From Streptomyces sp. Ru72 (lineage in GTDB: Bacteria; Actinomycetota; Actinomycetes; Streptomycetales; Streptomycetaceae), in NCBI RefSeq assembly GCF_002920635.1, contig NZ_PQSR01000026.1, positions 1 through 64,000 of the forward strand: a stretch of DNA of 64,000 nt. Reading direction: 5' to 3'. A program made the position numbers and the translations under genes. Positions 18,114-26,655 of this stretch are shown here, piece after piece. Within the stretch, counting starts at the first letter, position 1, and every line of letters starts with the position of its first letter. The notes beneath the pieces were generated by a model. The model had not been told where the DNA came from, made no database searches, and saw only the letters and a program-made list of their open reading frames with translations.

Positions 18114-19667
18114 CTAGCGGTCCCCGAAGATCGTGCGGTGCCAGTCCTTGCGGGCCACCGCCGTGTTGTCGAACATGACGTGCTTGATCTGGGTGTATTC
18201 CTCGAACGAATAGGTGGACATGTCTTTGCCGAAGCCGGACGCCTGGAAGCCGCCGTGGGGCATCTCGCTGATGATCGGGATGTGGTCGTTGACCCAGACG
18301 CAGCCGGACCTGATCTCGCGGGTCGCGCGGTTCGCCCGGTAGACGTCCCGGGTCCAGGCGGAGGCGGCGAGGCCGTAAGGGGTGTCGTTGGCGAGCCGGA
18401 TGCCGTCGTCGTCGCTGTCGAAGGGCAGGACGACCAGCACGGGCCCGAAGATCTCGGACTGGACGATCTCGCTGTCCTGTGGTGCGTCGGCGATCAGGGT
18501 GGGCCGGTAGTACGCGCCGTCCTTGAGGTCGCCCTCGGGGGCCTCCCCGCCGGCCACCACCCGCGCGTAGGCACGCGCCCGGTCGACGAAGCCGGCCACA
18601 CGGTCCCGCTGGACATGCGAGATCAGCGGGCCCAGGTCGGTGCCGGGAGTGAACGGGTCGCCGAGCCGGACGGTCTCCATGAGGGCGGCGGTCCGCGCGA
18701 CGAACTCCTCGTACAAAGGCCGCTGCACGTACGCGCGCGTGGCCGCCGTGCAGTCCTGGCCGGTGTTGATGAGGGCGCCCGCGACCGCGCCCTGCACGGC
18801 GGCCTCCAGGTCCGCGTCGTCGAACACGACGAAGGGGGCCTTGCCGCCGAGTTCCAGGTGGAGGCGCTTGACGGTCGCGGTGGCGATCTCGGCGACGCGC
18901 CTGCCGACCGTGGTCGAACCGGTGAAGGAGGTCATGGCCACGTCGGGGTGACCGACGAGATGCTCACCGGCCTCCTTGCCGGTACCGGTCACGATGTTGA
19001 TGACACCGTCCGGGATGCCGGCGTACGTGGCGGCCCGCGCGAAGAGCAGGGAGGTCAGCGGGGTCAGCTCCGCGGGCTTCAGGACGATCGTGTTGCCCGC
19101 GGCGATCGCCGGGAGGATCTTCCAGGCGGCCATCTGGAGGGGGTAGTTCCAGGGCGCGACGGAGCCGATGACTCCGATGGGTTCGCGGCGGACGTAGGAG
19201 GTGTGGTCGCCGGAGTACTCACCGGCGGACTGCCCCTGGAGGTGGCGGGCGGCACCGGCGAAGAAGGCGGTGTTGTCGATCGTGCCGGGTACGTCGAACT
19301 CACGCGTGAGCTTGAGCGGTTTGCCGCACTGGAGCGACTCGACGCGGGCGAGCTCCTCGGCGCGGTCGGCGAGGACGGCGGCGAAACGGTGCAGCGCGTC
19401 GGAGCGTTCGCCGGGGGTCGCCGCGGACCACTCGGGGAAGGCGGCGCGGGCGGCGGCCACGGCACGGTCGACGTCGTCGGTGCCGGCCAGTTCGTAGGTG
19501 TACACCTCGATGCCGGTCGACGGGTCGATCACCGAGTGCGTACGGCCCGAGGTGCCCTTGGCGGGTCGGCCCGCGATGTACTGCGCACCGTCCGCGAAAC
19601 GTTCCTGTACGTCGTCCCGCGTCGTCGGGCGGGTGGCGGCGTCGCCGGCGTTGCCGGGGTTCTGCAT
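18114..19667 (-). CDS. Aminoaldehyde dehydrogenase (putative gamma-aminobutyraldehyde dehydrogenase)
   Basis: 517-aa aldehyde dehydrogenase with cofactor site GSVAPWNYPLQM, base glutamate in HLELGGKAPFVVF and nucleophilic cysteine in INTGQDCTAATRAYV. The same signatures recur almost unchanged in the 26679-28118 enzyme, marking both as the gamma-aminobutyraldehyde/betaine aldehyde group. It is the first gene of the apparent operon with potDABC and the FAD oxidase, so it likely converts the aminoaldehyde from that oxidase to GABA or a glutamyl derivative. ATG 19667 follows GGAGGAGAG. Its promoter lies in the 19668-19848 gap with the putative operators. Confidence 0.85.
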   Translation of the reverse strand: MQNPGNAGDAATRPTTRDDVQERFADGAQYIAGRPAKGTSGRTHSVIDPSTGIEVYTYELAGTDDVDRAVAAARAAFPEWSAATPGERSDALHRFAAVLADRAEELARVESLQCGKPLKLTREFDVPGTIDNTAFFAGAARHLQGQSAGEYSGDHTSYVRREPIGVIGSVAPWNYPLQMAAWKILPAIAAGNTIVLKPAELTPLTSLLFARAATYAGIPDGVINIVTGTGKEAGEHLVGHPDVAMTSFTGSTTVGRRVAEIATATVKRLHLELGGKAPFVVFDDADLEAAVQGAVAGALINTGQDCTAATRAYVQRPLYEEFVARTAALMETVRLGDPFTPGTDLGPLISHVQRDRVAGFVDRARAYARVVAGGEAPEGDLKDGAYYRPTLIADAPQDSEIVQSEIFGPVLVVLPFDSDDDGIRLANDTPYGLAASAWTRDVYRANRATREIRSGCVWVNDHIPIISEMPHGGFQASGFGKDMSTYSFEEYTQIKHVMFDNTAVARKDWHRTIFGDR

Positions 19668-19762
19668 GTCGCTCTCCTCCGCCGCCGGCCCCGCGTGCGC
19701 TGCGGGTGCCGGCGTAGCTTCGGCTCGATGTGAGTGCCGATCCTGACAGAGGGAGGGGAGGC

Positions 19763-19806
19763 CAACAAGTGATTCCGTTGTTGCCTTTTGGTTACGCGAC
19801 GGAATC
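19763..19806. promoter_or_regulatory. Nested inverted repeats upstream of the amine-catabolic operon
   Basis: Two symmetric elements interlock here: CAACAA-N9-TTGTTG at 19763-19783 and GATTCCGT-N20-ACGGAATC at 19771-19806. GTTAC-N6-GAATC at 19791-19806 is also one base off the GlnR consensus half-sites as I recall them (GTnAC-N6-GnAAC). The region separates the aldehyde dehydrogenase/pot operon from the NADAR gene. Candidate binders are a local Lrp/AsnC or PucR regulator, or GlnR. Confidence 0.45.
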
Positions 19807-19848
19807 TGTCGACCAGGTGTCGAGTGCAACCCGTAAAGCGGGGACGGA

Positions 19849-20487
19849 ATGTCAGTGGTGCGTGCCAGACTCGGCGGCATGGGGAAGATCGATTCGTGGG
19901 ACGCCCTGATCAGGGAGGTCCACTCGGGGGCGAGGATCAAGTACCTCCACTTCTGGGGGCACCGGCCGCGCGGGGACGGGCGGATCGGCGCGAGCTGCCT
20001 CAGCCAGTGGTGGCCGTCGCCGTTCACCGTGGACGGCGTGGAGTACCCGACGGCGGAGCACTGGATGATGGCGTCGAAGGCGCGGCTCTTCGACGACGCG
20101 GAGGCGGAGCGGAAGGTGCTCCAGTCGCCGGAGCCCGCGGTCGCGAAGAAGGCCGGGCGGCTGGTGCGCGGCTTCGACGAGGCGATATGGGAGCGCGAGC
20201 GGTTCGGCATCGTCGTCGAGGGCAGCGTCCACAAGTTCGCCGCGCATGAGGAGCTGCGGGACTTCCTGCTGGGCACCGGGAAGCGTGTGCTCGTCGAGGC
20301 GAGCCCGCTGGACCGGGTGTGGGGCATCGGGCTCGCGGCGGACGACGAACGGGCGACGGATCCCGAGCGGTGGCGAGGGCCGAACCTGCTGGGGTTCGCG
20401 CTGATGGAGGCGCGGGAGCGGCTGGCCGCGGGTCAGAGGCGTCCGGTGGATCAGCCGACGGCGCCCGTCACCAGTGAGGCCGAGTAG
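19849..20487 (+). CDS. NADAR family protein (YbiA-like putative N-glycosidase)
   Basis: 212-aa NADAR-domain protein. It shows the family features LHFWGHRPRGDG, ASCLSQWWPSPFTVDGVEYPTAEHWMMASKARLF and GSVHKFAAHEELRDFLLGTGKRVLVEASPLDRVWGIG. Family members are N-glycosidases acting on riboflavin intermediates or, in several bacteria, on ADP-ribosylated guanine. ATG 19849 is used because GGGGACGGA precedes it; ATG 19879 fits the domain start equally well but lacks a Shine-Dalgarno. It diverges from the amine operon, and its 3' end overlaps the convergent DUF4190 gene by 37 bp. Confidence 0.8.
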   Translation: MSVVRARLGGMGKIDSWDALIREVHSGARIKYLHFWGHRPRGDGRIGASCLSQWWPSPFTVDGVEYPTAEHWMMASKARLFDDAEAERKVLQSPEPAVAKKAGRLVRGFDEAIWERERFGIVVEGSVHKFAAHEELRDFLLGTGKRVLVEASPLDRVWGIGLAADDERATDPERWRGPNLLGFALMEARERLAAGQRRPVDQPTAPVTSEAE

Positions 20488-21324
20488 CCGTCGTCGGTGC
20501 CCGTCCCCGGGTCGTCGCTGCTCTCGTCCGGGATGGCGAGGAGGACGATGAGCAGGACGGCGCTCAGGACGAAGCCGACCGCTCCGCAGATCAGGCCGGC
20601 CAGGGCCATGCCTCCGTTCGTCGCCTCCCCCCGGCGCGCCTTGCGGCGGCCGAGGATGCCCAAGATCACGGCGAGCACACCGCCGATCATGGCCACCGGC
20701 CCGAGGCAGAACAGGACGAGGGAGATGACGCCGAGCACGAGTGAGGCGATCCCCATGCCGTTGCTCGGCGGGAGGGGCATACCGGGCCAGCCGTAGCCGG
20801 CGCCCTGGGAGCCGTAGGCCGCTCCGTACCCCGGATATCCGGGGTACGGGGGATAGCCGTACGGCACCTGCCCGGGGCCCTCGGGCCCGATGGGGGGCGG
20901 CGGCACGGGCCCGCCCTGGACGGCGGGCGAAGGAGCGAAGGGGGTGCCGGGGGGCTGCGATGCCGGGGCCCGAAGCGGCGTACGGGCCGGCCCAGGGCCC
21001 CTGCGGCGGGGTGCCCGGCAGGGCGGGACCCGCGGGCGGGACGGCCGTGGGGCGGCCGGGCACGGAAGGGCTGCCGCCGCCGGAGGCGACGGTTTCCCGG
21101 GGGTCGGCGGGGGGCGCCCACGGGTCGGGGGCGGGCTTGTCGAGCCGCACTCCGGAGGCCCGTTCGGCGGGCGCACCCGGTATCCCGCCGCCCGCACCGT
21201 CCGGGGCGCCCGGCGCCTGTCCGCCCGCCGTCCCGTCGGTCCCGCCCGTCCCGTGGCCCGGGAAGGCCCACCCGTCCGGTGCCGCGTCCTGAGGTGTTCC
21301 CGGGCGCTGGGCGTCGTCGGACAT
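20451..21324 (-). pseudogene. DUF4190-type membrane protein gene interrupted by a one-base frameshift
   Basis: The N-terminal part (MSDDAQRPGTPQDAAPDGW..., ATG 21324 after AAGGGGGG) is open to about 20950-20975. There coding-like sequence moves to the next frame, giving a Tyr/Gly/Pro-rich segment (VPYGYPPYPGYPGYGAAYG) and two membrane helices (GIASLVLGVISLVLFCLGP and ALAGLICGAVGFVLSAVLL) typical of DUF4190. The span is 874 nt; removing one base gives 290 codons plus stop. A six-G run at 20949-20954 is the likeliest site of the extra base. This could be a real mutation or a sequencing error. Without correction the protein would end in unrelated Arg/Pro-rich sequence. Confidence 0.75.
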
Positions 21325-21484
21325 GCGTGGGCCCCCCTTTGTCGAATGTCCCGTCATGCTACGGCCGCGTCTCCCCGACGCGGCCCGCGCCCTACGATGA
21401 TCCCGCACGTCACCGATCAGCCGATCACCCGCGTCCCGCCCGCGCCCTGTCCCGGCGCCGGGACGCCGTTCCCGGGGAGGAACC

Positions 21485-22543
21485 TTGACCGACCACCGCG
21501 ACGCTCCCGCCGTGAGCGACCTGCACGCCTTCATCGCCGGACTGCCCAAGGCCGAACTGCACGTCCACCACGTCGGCTCCGCCTCCCCCCGCATCGTCTC
21601 GGAACTGGCCGCCCGCCACCCCGACTCCAAGGTGCCCACCGACCCCGAGGCTCTGGCCGACTACTTCACGTTCACCGACTTCGCCCACTTCATCGAGGTG
21701 TACCTGTCGGTCGTCGACCTGATCCGGACCCCCGAGGACGTCCGCCTGCTGACGTACGAGGTCGCCCGCGACATGGCCCGCCAGCAGGTCCGCTACGCGG
21801 AGCTGACCATCACCCCGTACTCGTCCACCCGCCGCGGCATCGACGAGCGCGCGTTCATGGACGCCATCGAGGACGCCCGCAAGGCCGCGGAGGCCGAGTT
21901 CGGGACCGTGCTGCGCTGGTGCTTCGACATCCCGGGCGAGGCCGGGCTCGTCTCGGCCGAGGAGACGGTCCGGCTCGCCACCGACGACCGGCTGCGTCCC
22001 GTGGGGCTCGTCTCGTTCGGGCTCGGCGGTCCCGAGGTCGGCGTACCGCGGCCGCAGTTCAAGCCCTACTTCGACCGCGCCATAGCGGCCGGCCTGCGCT
22101 CCGTTCCGCACGCGGGCGAGACGACCGGGCCGGAGACGGTCTGGGACGCGCTGAACGAGCTGCGGGCCGAGCGCATCGGGCACGGCACCAGTTCCGCCCG
22201 CGACCCGAAGCTGCTGGCCCACCTCGCCGAGCACCGCATCCCACTGGAGGTGTGCCCGACCTCCAACATCGCCACGCGCGCGGTCCGCTCGTTCGACGAG
22301 CACCCCATCAAGGAGTTCATGCGCGCCGGGGTCCTCGTCACCGTCAACTCCGACGACCCGCCGATGTTCGGCACCGACCTCAACAGCGAGTACGCGGTCG
22401 CCGCGCGGCTCCTCGACCTCGACGAGCGGGGGCTGGCCGCTCTCGCCAGGAACGCGGTCGAGGCGTCGTTCCTCGACGACGCCGGCAAGGCGGCACTGTC
22501 GGCCGAGATCGACGCGTACACCACCGCCTGGCTGGCGCCCTGA
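21485..22543 (+). CDS. Adenosine deaminase superfamily protein, probable 6-aminodeoxyfutalosine deaminase
   Basis: 352-aa metal-dependent deaminase. The zinc-binding HxH is in ELHVHHVGSAS (His26, His28); later ligands and the catalytic glutamate are in VPHAGETTGPETVWDAL, and the paired aspartates are in VTVNSDDPPMFGTDL. The HVHHVGS variant differs from classical adenosine deaminases (usually HxHLxG). As I recall, a Streptomyces avermitilis enzyme from an equivalent locus deaminates 6-aminodeoxyfutalosine in futalosine-pathway menaquinone synthesis, which Streptomyces uses. The start is TTG 21485, with GGGGAGG 4 nt upstream. Confidence 0.75.
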   Translation: MTDHRDAPAVSDLHAFIAGLPKAELHVHHVGSASPRIVSELAARHPDSKVPTDPEALADYFTFTDFAHFIEVYLSVVDLIRTPEDVRLLTYEVARDMARQQVRYAELTITPYSSTRRGIDERAFMDAIEDARKAAEAEFGTVLRWCFDIPGEAGLVSAEETVRLATDDRLRPVGLVSFGLGGPEVGVPRPQFKPYFDRAIAAGLRSVPHAGETTGPETVWDALNELRAERIGHGTSSARDPKLLAHLAEHRIPLEVCPTSNIATRAVRSFDEHPIKEFMRAGVLVTVNSDDPPMFGTDLNSEYAVAARLLDLDERGLAALARNAVEASFLDDAGKAALSAEIDAYTTAWLAP

Positions 22544-22605
22544 CGCCCCGCGCATCGCCCGGCCATCGCCCCCGGCGGGCCACTGCGCGGCTGACCACCG
22601 TCACA

Positions 22606-23322
22606 ATGAGCCCCATGCGTACCGTGACCGCCGTGGCCCATCGCGGCGACCCCTACCACCACCGTGAGAACACGATCGACTCGCTGCGTTCCGCGCTCCG
22701 GCGTGGCGCGGACGCGGTGGAGATCGACGTACGGCTCACCCGGGACGGTGTGCCCGTGCTGCTGCACGACGGGACGCTGAAGCGTCTGTGGGAGCAGGAC
22801 CGCCCGCTCGCGGCGCTCTCCTCGGACGAGGTGCGGGGCCTGACGGCGGGCGGCGTGCCCACGCTGACGGACGCGCTCGCGGCGACCGACGGCAGCCGGG
22901 TGATGATCGACCTGCCGGGCGGCCCCTCGTTCCGCGCGGTACGCCGGATCGTCGACATCGTCCGGGACTGCGGGGCCGCCGAGCGCGTGTACTACTGCGC
23001 GGGCGCCGAGACCATGCTGGCGGTGCGCGCCGCCGACCCCGCGGCGGAGATCGCCCTGACCTGGACGACCCTCGCCCCGCCGCGGCCCGCGCTGCTCGAC
23101 GCGGTGCGCCCGCGCTGGCTCAACTACCGCTTCGGCCTGGTCGACCAGGACCTGGCGGCCCGGGTGCACCGGGGCGGTCATCTGCTGTCCGTGTGGACGC
23201 CGGACACCCGCCGCTCCATGCGGCGCCTGCTCGAGGCGGGCGTGGACTCCATCACCACCAACCGCATCGACGCGCTGTGCGCGCTGCAGGGACCGGTGGG
23301 CGACTACACGCGGGAACGCTGA
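22606..23322 (+). CDS. Glycerophosphodiester phosphodiesterase
   Basis: 238-aa GDPD-family enzyme hydrolysing glycerophosphodiesters to glycerol-3-phosphate and an alcohol. Motifs are AHRGDPYHHRENTIDSLR (HRG...EN), the metal ligands in AVEIDVRLTRDGVPVLLHDGTL, and the C-terminal VDSITTNRID. There is no signal peptide, so it is cytoplasmic. ATG 22606 or ATG 22615 may be used; neither has a Shine-Dalgarno, so a leaderless message is possible. The end overlaps the convergent sigma-factor gene by 19 bp. Confidence 0.85.
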   Translation: MSPMRTVTAVAHRGDPYHHRENTIDSLRSALRRGADAVEIDVRLTRDGVPVLLHDGTLKRLWEQDRPLAALSSDEVRGLTAGGVPTLTDALAATDGSRVMIDLPGGPSFRAVRRIVDIVRDCGAAERVYYCAGAETMLAVRAADPAAEIALTWTTLAPPRPALLDAVRPRWLNYRFGLVDQDLAARVHRGGHLLSVWTPDTRRSMRRLLEAGVDSITTNRIDALCALQGPVGDYTRER

Positions 23323-24956
23323 GGGACGGTCGCCGGATCGGCCGGGGTTGCTCGGGTGACGTACTGCGGAACCGGCGCGGTGTCCTTGCCGTTGTCGCGG
23401 ACCATGCCGTAGCGGATCGCGCCCTGGGCGGGGCCCGTCCGGATGTCCTTGTTCACCGCGTCCCAGCTCGACGGGAAGACGGTGACGCCGTAGTCGCAGC
23501 CGTGCTCGTTGAGGGTGAGGGTGACGGAACCGTCGAGGTAGAAGTACTCGTTCTGCCACATCTGCTGGGTGCCGGCCGGCAGGACGGCGTACCCGATGGC
23601 AGGTCCGCCCATGCCGGTGGCGTAGCCGCCGGGGCTGCCGACGAGAGGGTCGTCCATCCGGCGGCCGCCGCCGGACGCCACGTGGAACAGCTTTCCCTTC
23701 AGGCCGGTCCAGGCCGGCATGACCAGGTTGCCCGGCCGGTTCTTCGGCGCGATGTACCAGCGCACCAGGACGTAGCCCTGGCCCGTGAGGGTGACGCTCT
23801 CCCCGCGGTGCTGCATGACGGTCCTCGGGCCGCCGCTGCTGGTGATCCCGGACTCGGGGCGGTGCGGCAGCGGCCCCGGCGGGACGTTCGCGGCGGGGGC
23901 GTTGTCGACAGCGTCGACGACCGTGCCGTACAGGTCCGCCGTCTTCGACGGTGTGGGGCTGGCCGTGGACGGGGAGGGCGCAACGCTCGGCGGGGTGTGC
24001 GTGGGCGGGCGGGCCGTGCTCGCCGCCGTGGGCGTGATCTCCGGGGCGGGCGGCGCCTGGGGTGGCCGGGTCACGACGTACGCGCCGCCCGCGACGATCG
24101 TCACGCCCGCCGTGACGACGACGGCGGGCTTGGCGAGCGCGCCGAGCACCTTGGCGGACCAGCCGACGGAGACGGCCGCCGCGGACGTCTTGCCGCCCAG
24201 CGCCAGCGACAGGGCGAAGCCGGCCGGGACGGGGACGAGCGCGATCCCGGCGAGCAGCCGTTCGGCGGGCACGACGGCCCTCTCGGCCCCGGCGCAGACC
24301 GGGCAGTCGCGGATGTGCCGCGCCAGCCGTTTGCGCCACAGGGAGCGGGGCCGGCCGTCCCAGCGGGCGGTGACGGAGGCCAGCTCGGGGCAGGCACCCT
24401 CCAGCGCCCGGACGATGCCGCGGGCCGCCTCCAGGCGCGCCTTCATCCGCTGCACCCGGACGGCGGCGTGCTGGCGGCTGATGCCGACGGCGGCGGCCAG
24501 CTCCCGGCGGGTGAGCTCGCCCGCGACCTCCAGCCACCACAGCGACAGCAGCTGCCGGTCCTCGTCGTCGAGCCAGCGCACCGCCTCCGCGACCTCGCGC
24601 CGCTGGCCCTCCAACTGCAGCCGCAACACCGTGAGTTCGGCGAAGTCGGCGGCCCGGTCCCCGGCGTCCCCGGCCAGCGGCTCGGACGTCCGGCGGCGCG
24701 CGCGGTCCCGTATCTGCCGCATGGCGATGGCCACCAGCCAGGAGCGGAAGCTGTCCGGATCGCGCAGGGCGCCGAGGTTGCCGACCGCACGCAGCATCGT
24801 CTCCTGCACGACGTCGTCGACGTCGGCATGGCCGTTGAGCGCGCGGCCGACGATGTTGTAGACGAGCGGTAGCCAGCCCGCGACCAGCTCGTCCAGCGCG
24901 TGCCGGTCACCGGCCTGCGCCGCCGCGATGGTGGAACGCCACTGCCGGGTGTCCAC
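23304..24956 (-). CDS. ECF sigma factor fused to zinc-finger, transmembrane and extracellular domains
   Basis: 550-aa chimera-like protein. The first ~190 residues are a group 4 sigma factor: sigma2 with VDDVVQETMLRAVGNLGAL and SWLVAIAMRQIRDRARRR, sigma4 with ELTRRELAAAVGISRQHAAVRVQRM. A ZAS-like zinc motif follows (HIRDCPVC, about residue 213; H-x3-C-x2-C), then a hydrophobic segment AVVVTAGVTIVAGGAYVVT (about 275-294), a Pro/Thr/Ser linker and an extracellular domain of about 220 residues that I do not recognise. The sigma factor and what is normally a separate anti-sigma are thus one polypeptide. The GTG 24956 start has GGGAGAGG 6 nt upstream. No separate anti-sigma gene is adjacent. Confidence 0.8.
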   Translation of the reverse strand: MDTRQWRSTIAAAQAGDRHALDELVAGWLPLVYNIVGRALNGHADVDDVVQETMLRAVGNLGALRDPDSFRSWLVAIAMRQIRDRARRRTSEPLAGDAGDRAADFAELTVLRLQLEGQRREVAEAVRWLDDEDRQLLSLWWLEVAGELTRRELAAAVGISRQHAAVRVQRMKARLEAARGIVRALEGACPELASVTARWDGRPRSLWRKRLARHIRDCPVCAGAERAVVPAERLLAGIALVPVPAGFALSLALGGKTSAAAVSVGWSAKVLGALAKPAVVVTAGVTIVAGGAYVVTRPPQAPPAPEITPTAASTARPPTHTPPSVAPSPSTASPTPSKTADLYGTVVDAVDNAPAANVPPGPLPHRPESGITSSGGPRTVMQHRGESVTLTGQGYVLVRWYIAPKNRPGNLVMPAWTGLKGKLFHVASGGGRRMDDPLVGSPGGYATGMGGPAIGYAVLPAGTQQMWQNEYFYLDGSVTLTLNEHGCDYGVTVFPSSWDAVNKDIRTGPAQGAIRYGMVRDNGKDTAPVPQYVTRATPADPATVPQRSRV

Positions 24957-25378
24957 GTGCGTCCTCTCCCTGGTCGTCGTACCGCCCTGCGGACGTACAG
25001 TCTCAGCCACGGCCGGGATCCACGGGGCGGGCGGTCCACGACGGCTCGCGGCGGAAGGCCGGACATCCGTCGATACCGGGACGGATCCTCCGTCGTGGCC
25101 GGCTGTGGGGGCGGGTGCGGTCGGGGTGCCCGTGCCTCACGCGGTTCGCTCCTGGGCGTCGGGATCTGGGGGCGCTGAGGGAGACGGAGGGGCGGGGGCC
25201 GGGATAACAGTTTTTCGGCGCGACCCGGAACACACGCCTCCGCGGCTCGACCGGCTCCGTTCCCCTAGGGGCGACCCTCGGTCCCATGCCGGGGCCGCGC
25301 CCTACTCCGAGGGGATCCCCCGACACCGGAACGGCCCGCAGGATGATCACCGACATCCCGTCGATCAGGGAGCATCCC
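24957..25378. other. Divergent intergenic region, sigma factor / serine hydrolase
   Basis: 422 bp holding promoters for both neighbours. Apart from a short T run at 25209-25214 (AACAGTTTTTCGG) in otherwise GC-rich sequence, I see no gene, no strong inverted repeat and no clear -35/-10 pair. Confidence 0.5.
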
Positions 25379-26533
25379 ATGCAGTTACGTCCGGCCGCCG
25401 TCGCGCTCGCCACCGCCCTCACCCTGAGCCTGACCGCCCTCCCCCTGGCCCAGGTCGCCTCCGCGCACTCCGCGGCTCCGTCGTCCGCGGCACGGATGAC
25501 CCCGGCGTCCGCGACGGGGGGACCCGACACCGAGGCCCTGCGCGCCGCGATCGCCGGGCTGCCCGACCATGACGCCACCGCCGCGCTCATCCGCGTGGGG
25601 GGCCAGGGAAGTTGGCGCGGCGTCGCGGGGGTGCGCGACGTCCGGACGGGGGCGCCGGCGTTGGCCAACGCCCGTTTCCGGGCCGGTTCGGTGACCAAGG
25701 TGGTGACCGCGGCGATCGTGCTGCAGCTCGCCGCCGAGGGGCGGATCAGCCTGGACGGCACCGTGCAGCAGTATCTGCCGGGGCTGCTGACCAAGGACTT
25801 CGGGCCCGTCACCGTACGGCAGTTGCTCAACTACACGAGCGGACTGCGGCCGGGGGCGTCCCTCGGGGAGACGGTCGAGGAGGGATACGCGCACCGCTTC
25901 GAGACGCTGACGCCACGTCAGGTCGTGGCGGCCTCGGTCGCCAAGGGCCCGGGGTTCGCGCCCGGCACGCGGCAGGACTACGCCAACATCCACTACACCG
26001 TCCTCGGCATGCTGATCGAGAGGATCACCGGTGACTCGTACGCGCACCAGGCGGCCGTACGGATCTTCCGGCCGCTCGGCATGCGGGACACCTCGTTCCC
26101 GAAGGGGTCCGATCCGCGTATCCACGGTCCGCACAACCGCGGATACGACTGGATCGACGGCAGGCTGGTCGACGTGACCGACTGGAACATGTCCGACCGG
26201 TGGGCGGCCGGTGACATGATCTCGACGACCGCGGACCTGGAACGGCTGCTGGTGGCGCTGTTCCGCGGCCGGGTCGTGCCCGGGCCGCAGCTGGAGGAGA
26301 TGTTCACGCTCCCCGACGTGCCGGGGGCGCGGTACGGGGCGGCGCTGGAGCGGCTGGAGCTGAACGGCAGGGTGATCTGGGGCAAGACGGGCTCCCGCCC
26401 GGGCTATGCCACGGTGATCGCCGCCACCCGCGACCTGTCCCGGACCCTCGTGTACTCCGTCGACGCCACCGACGCGAAGGGCGACGGCGCGGCCGTCGCG
26501 CAGCGGTTCGGGTTCCCCGCGTTCAACCGCTGA
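25379..26533 (+). CDS. Secreted serine hydrolase (beta-lactamase/D-Ala-D-Ala carboxypeptidase class S12) with TTA codon
   Basis: 384-aa penicillin-binding-protein-like hydrolase. A Sec signal peptide covers about residues 1-29 (PLAQVASAHS cleavage region). Catalytic motifs are SVTK (SxxK, Ser about 104), YAN in DYANIHYTVLG (YxN, about 201) and KTG in WGKTGSRPG (about 336). The substrate may be peptidoglycan peptides or a small ester/peptide. ATG 25379 follows AGGGAG by 6 nt. Codon 3 is TTA (25385-25387), the only TTA codon I found in the window, so translation should depend on the bldA tRNA. A strong terminator follows. Confidence 0.88.
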   Translation: MQLRPAAVALATALTLSLTALPLAQVASAHSAAPSSAARMTPASATGGPDTEALRAAIAGLPDHDATAALIRVGGQGSWRGVAGVRDVRTGAPALANARFRAGSVTKVVTAAIVLQLAAEGRISLDGTVQQYLPGLLTKDFGPVTVRQLLNYTSGLRPGASLGETVEEGYAHRFETLTPRQVVAASVAKGPGFAPGTRQDYANIHYTVLGMLIERITGDSYAHQAAVRIFRPLGMRDTSFPKGSDPRIHGPHNRGYDWIDGRLVDVTDWNMSDRWAAGDMISTTADLERLLVALFRGRVVPGPQLEEMFTLPDVPGARYGAALERLELNGRVIWGKTGSRPGYATVIAATRDLSRTLVYSVDATDAKGDGAAVAQRFGFPAFNR

Positions 26534-26596
26534 CATCCGGCTCGCGCCCGGGGCCGGGCGACGGGCCGCCGGCCACTGCCCGCACCCCGGGCACAC

Positions 26597-26634
26597 CGCG
26601 GCCCCGGGCGGAACGACTCCCGCCCGGGGCCGCG
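26597..26634. terminator. Terminator after serine hydrolase / aldehyde dehydrogenase
   Basis: Perfect 14-bp inverted repeat CGCGGCCCCGGGCG with its complement and a 10-nt loop, followed by TTGCTC. It lies between convergent genes. Confidence 0.85.
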
Positions 26635-26655
26635 TTGCTCGCGCCGGCCCCGCAG

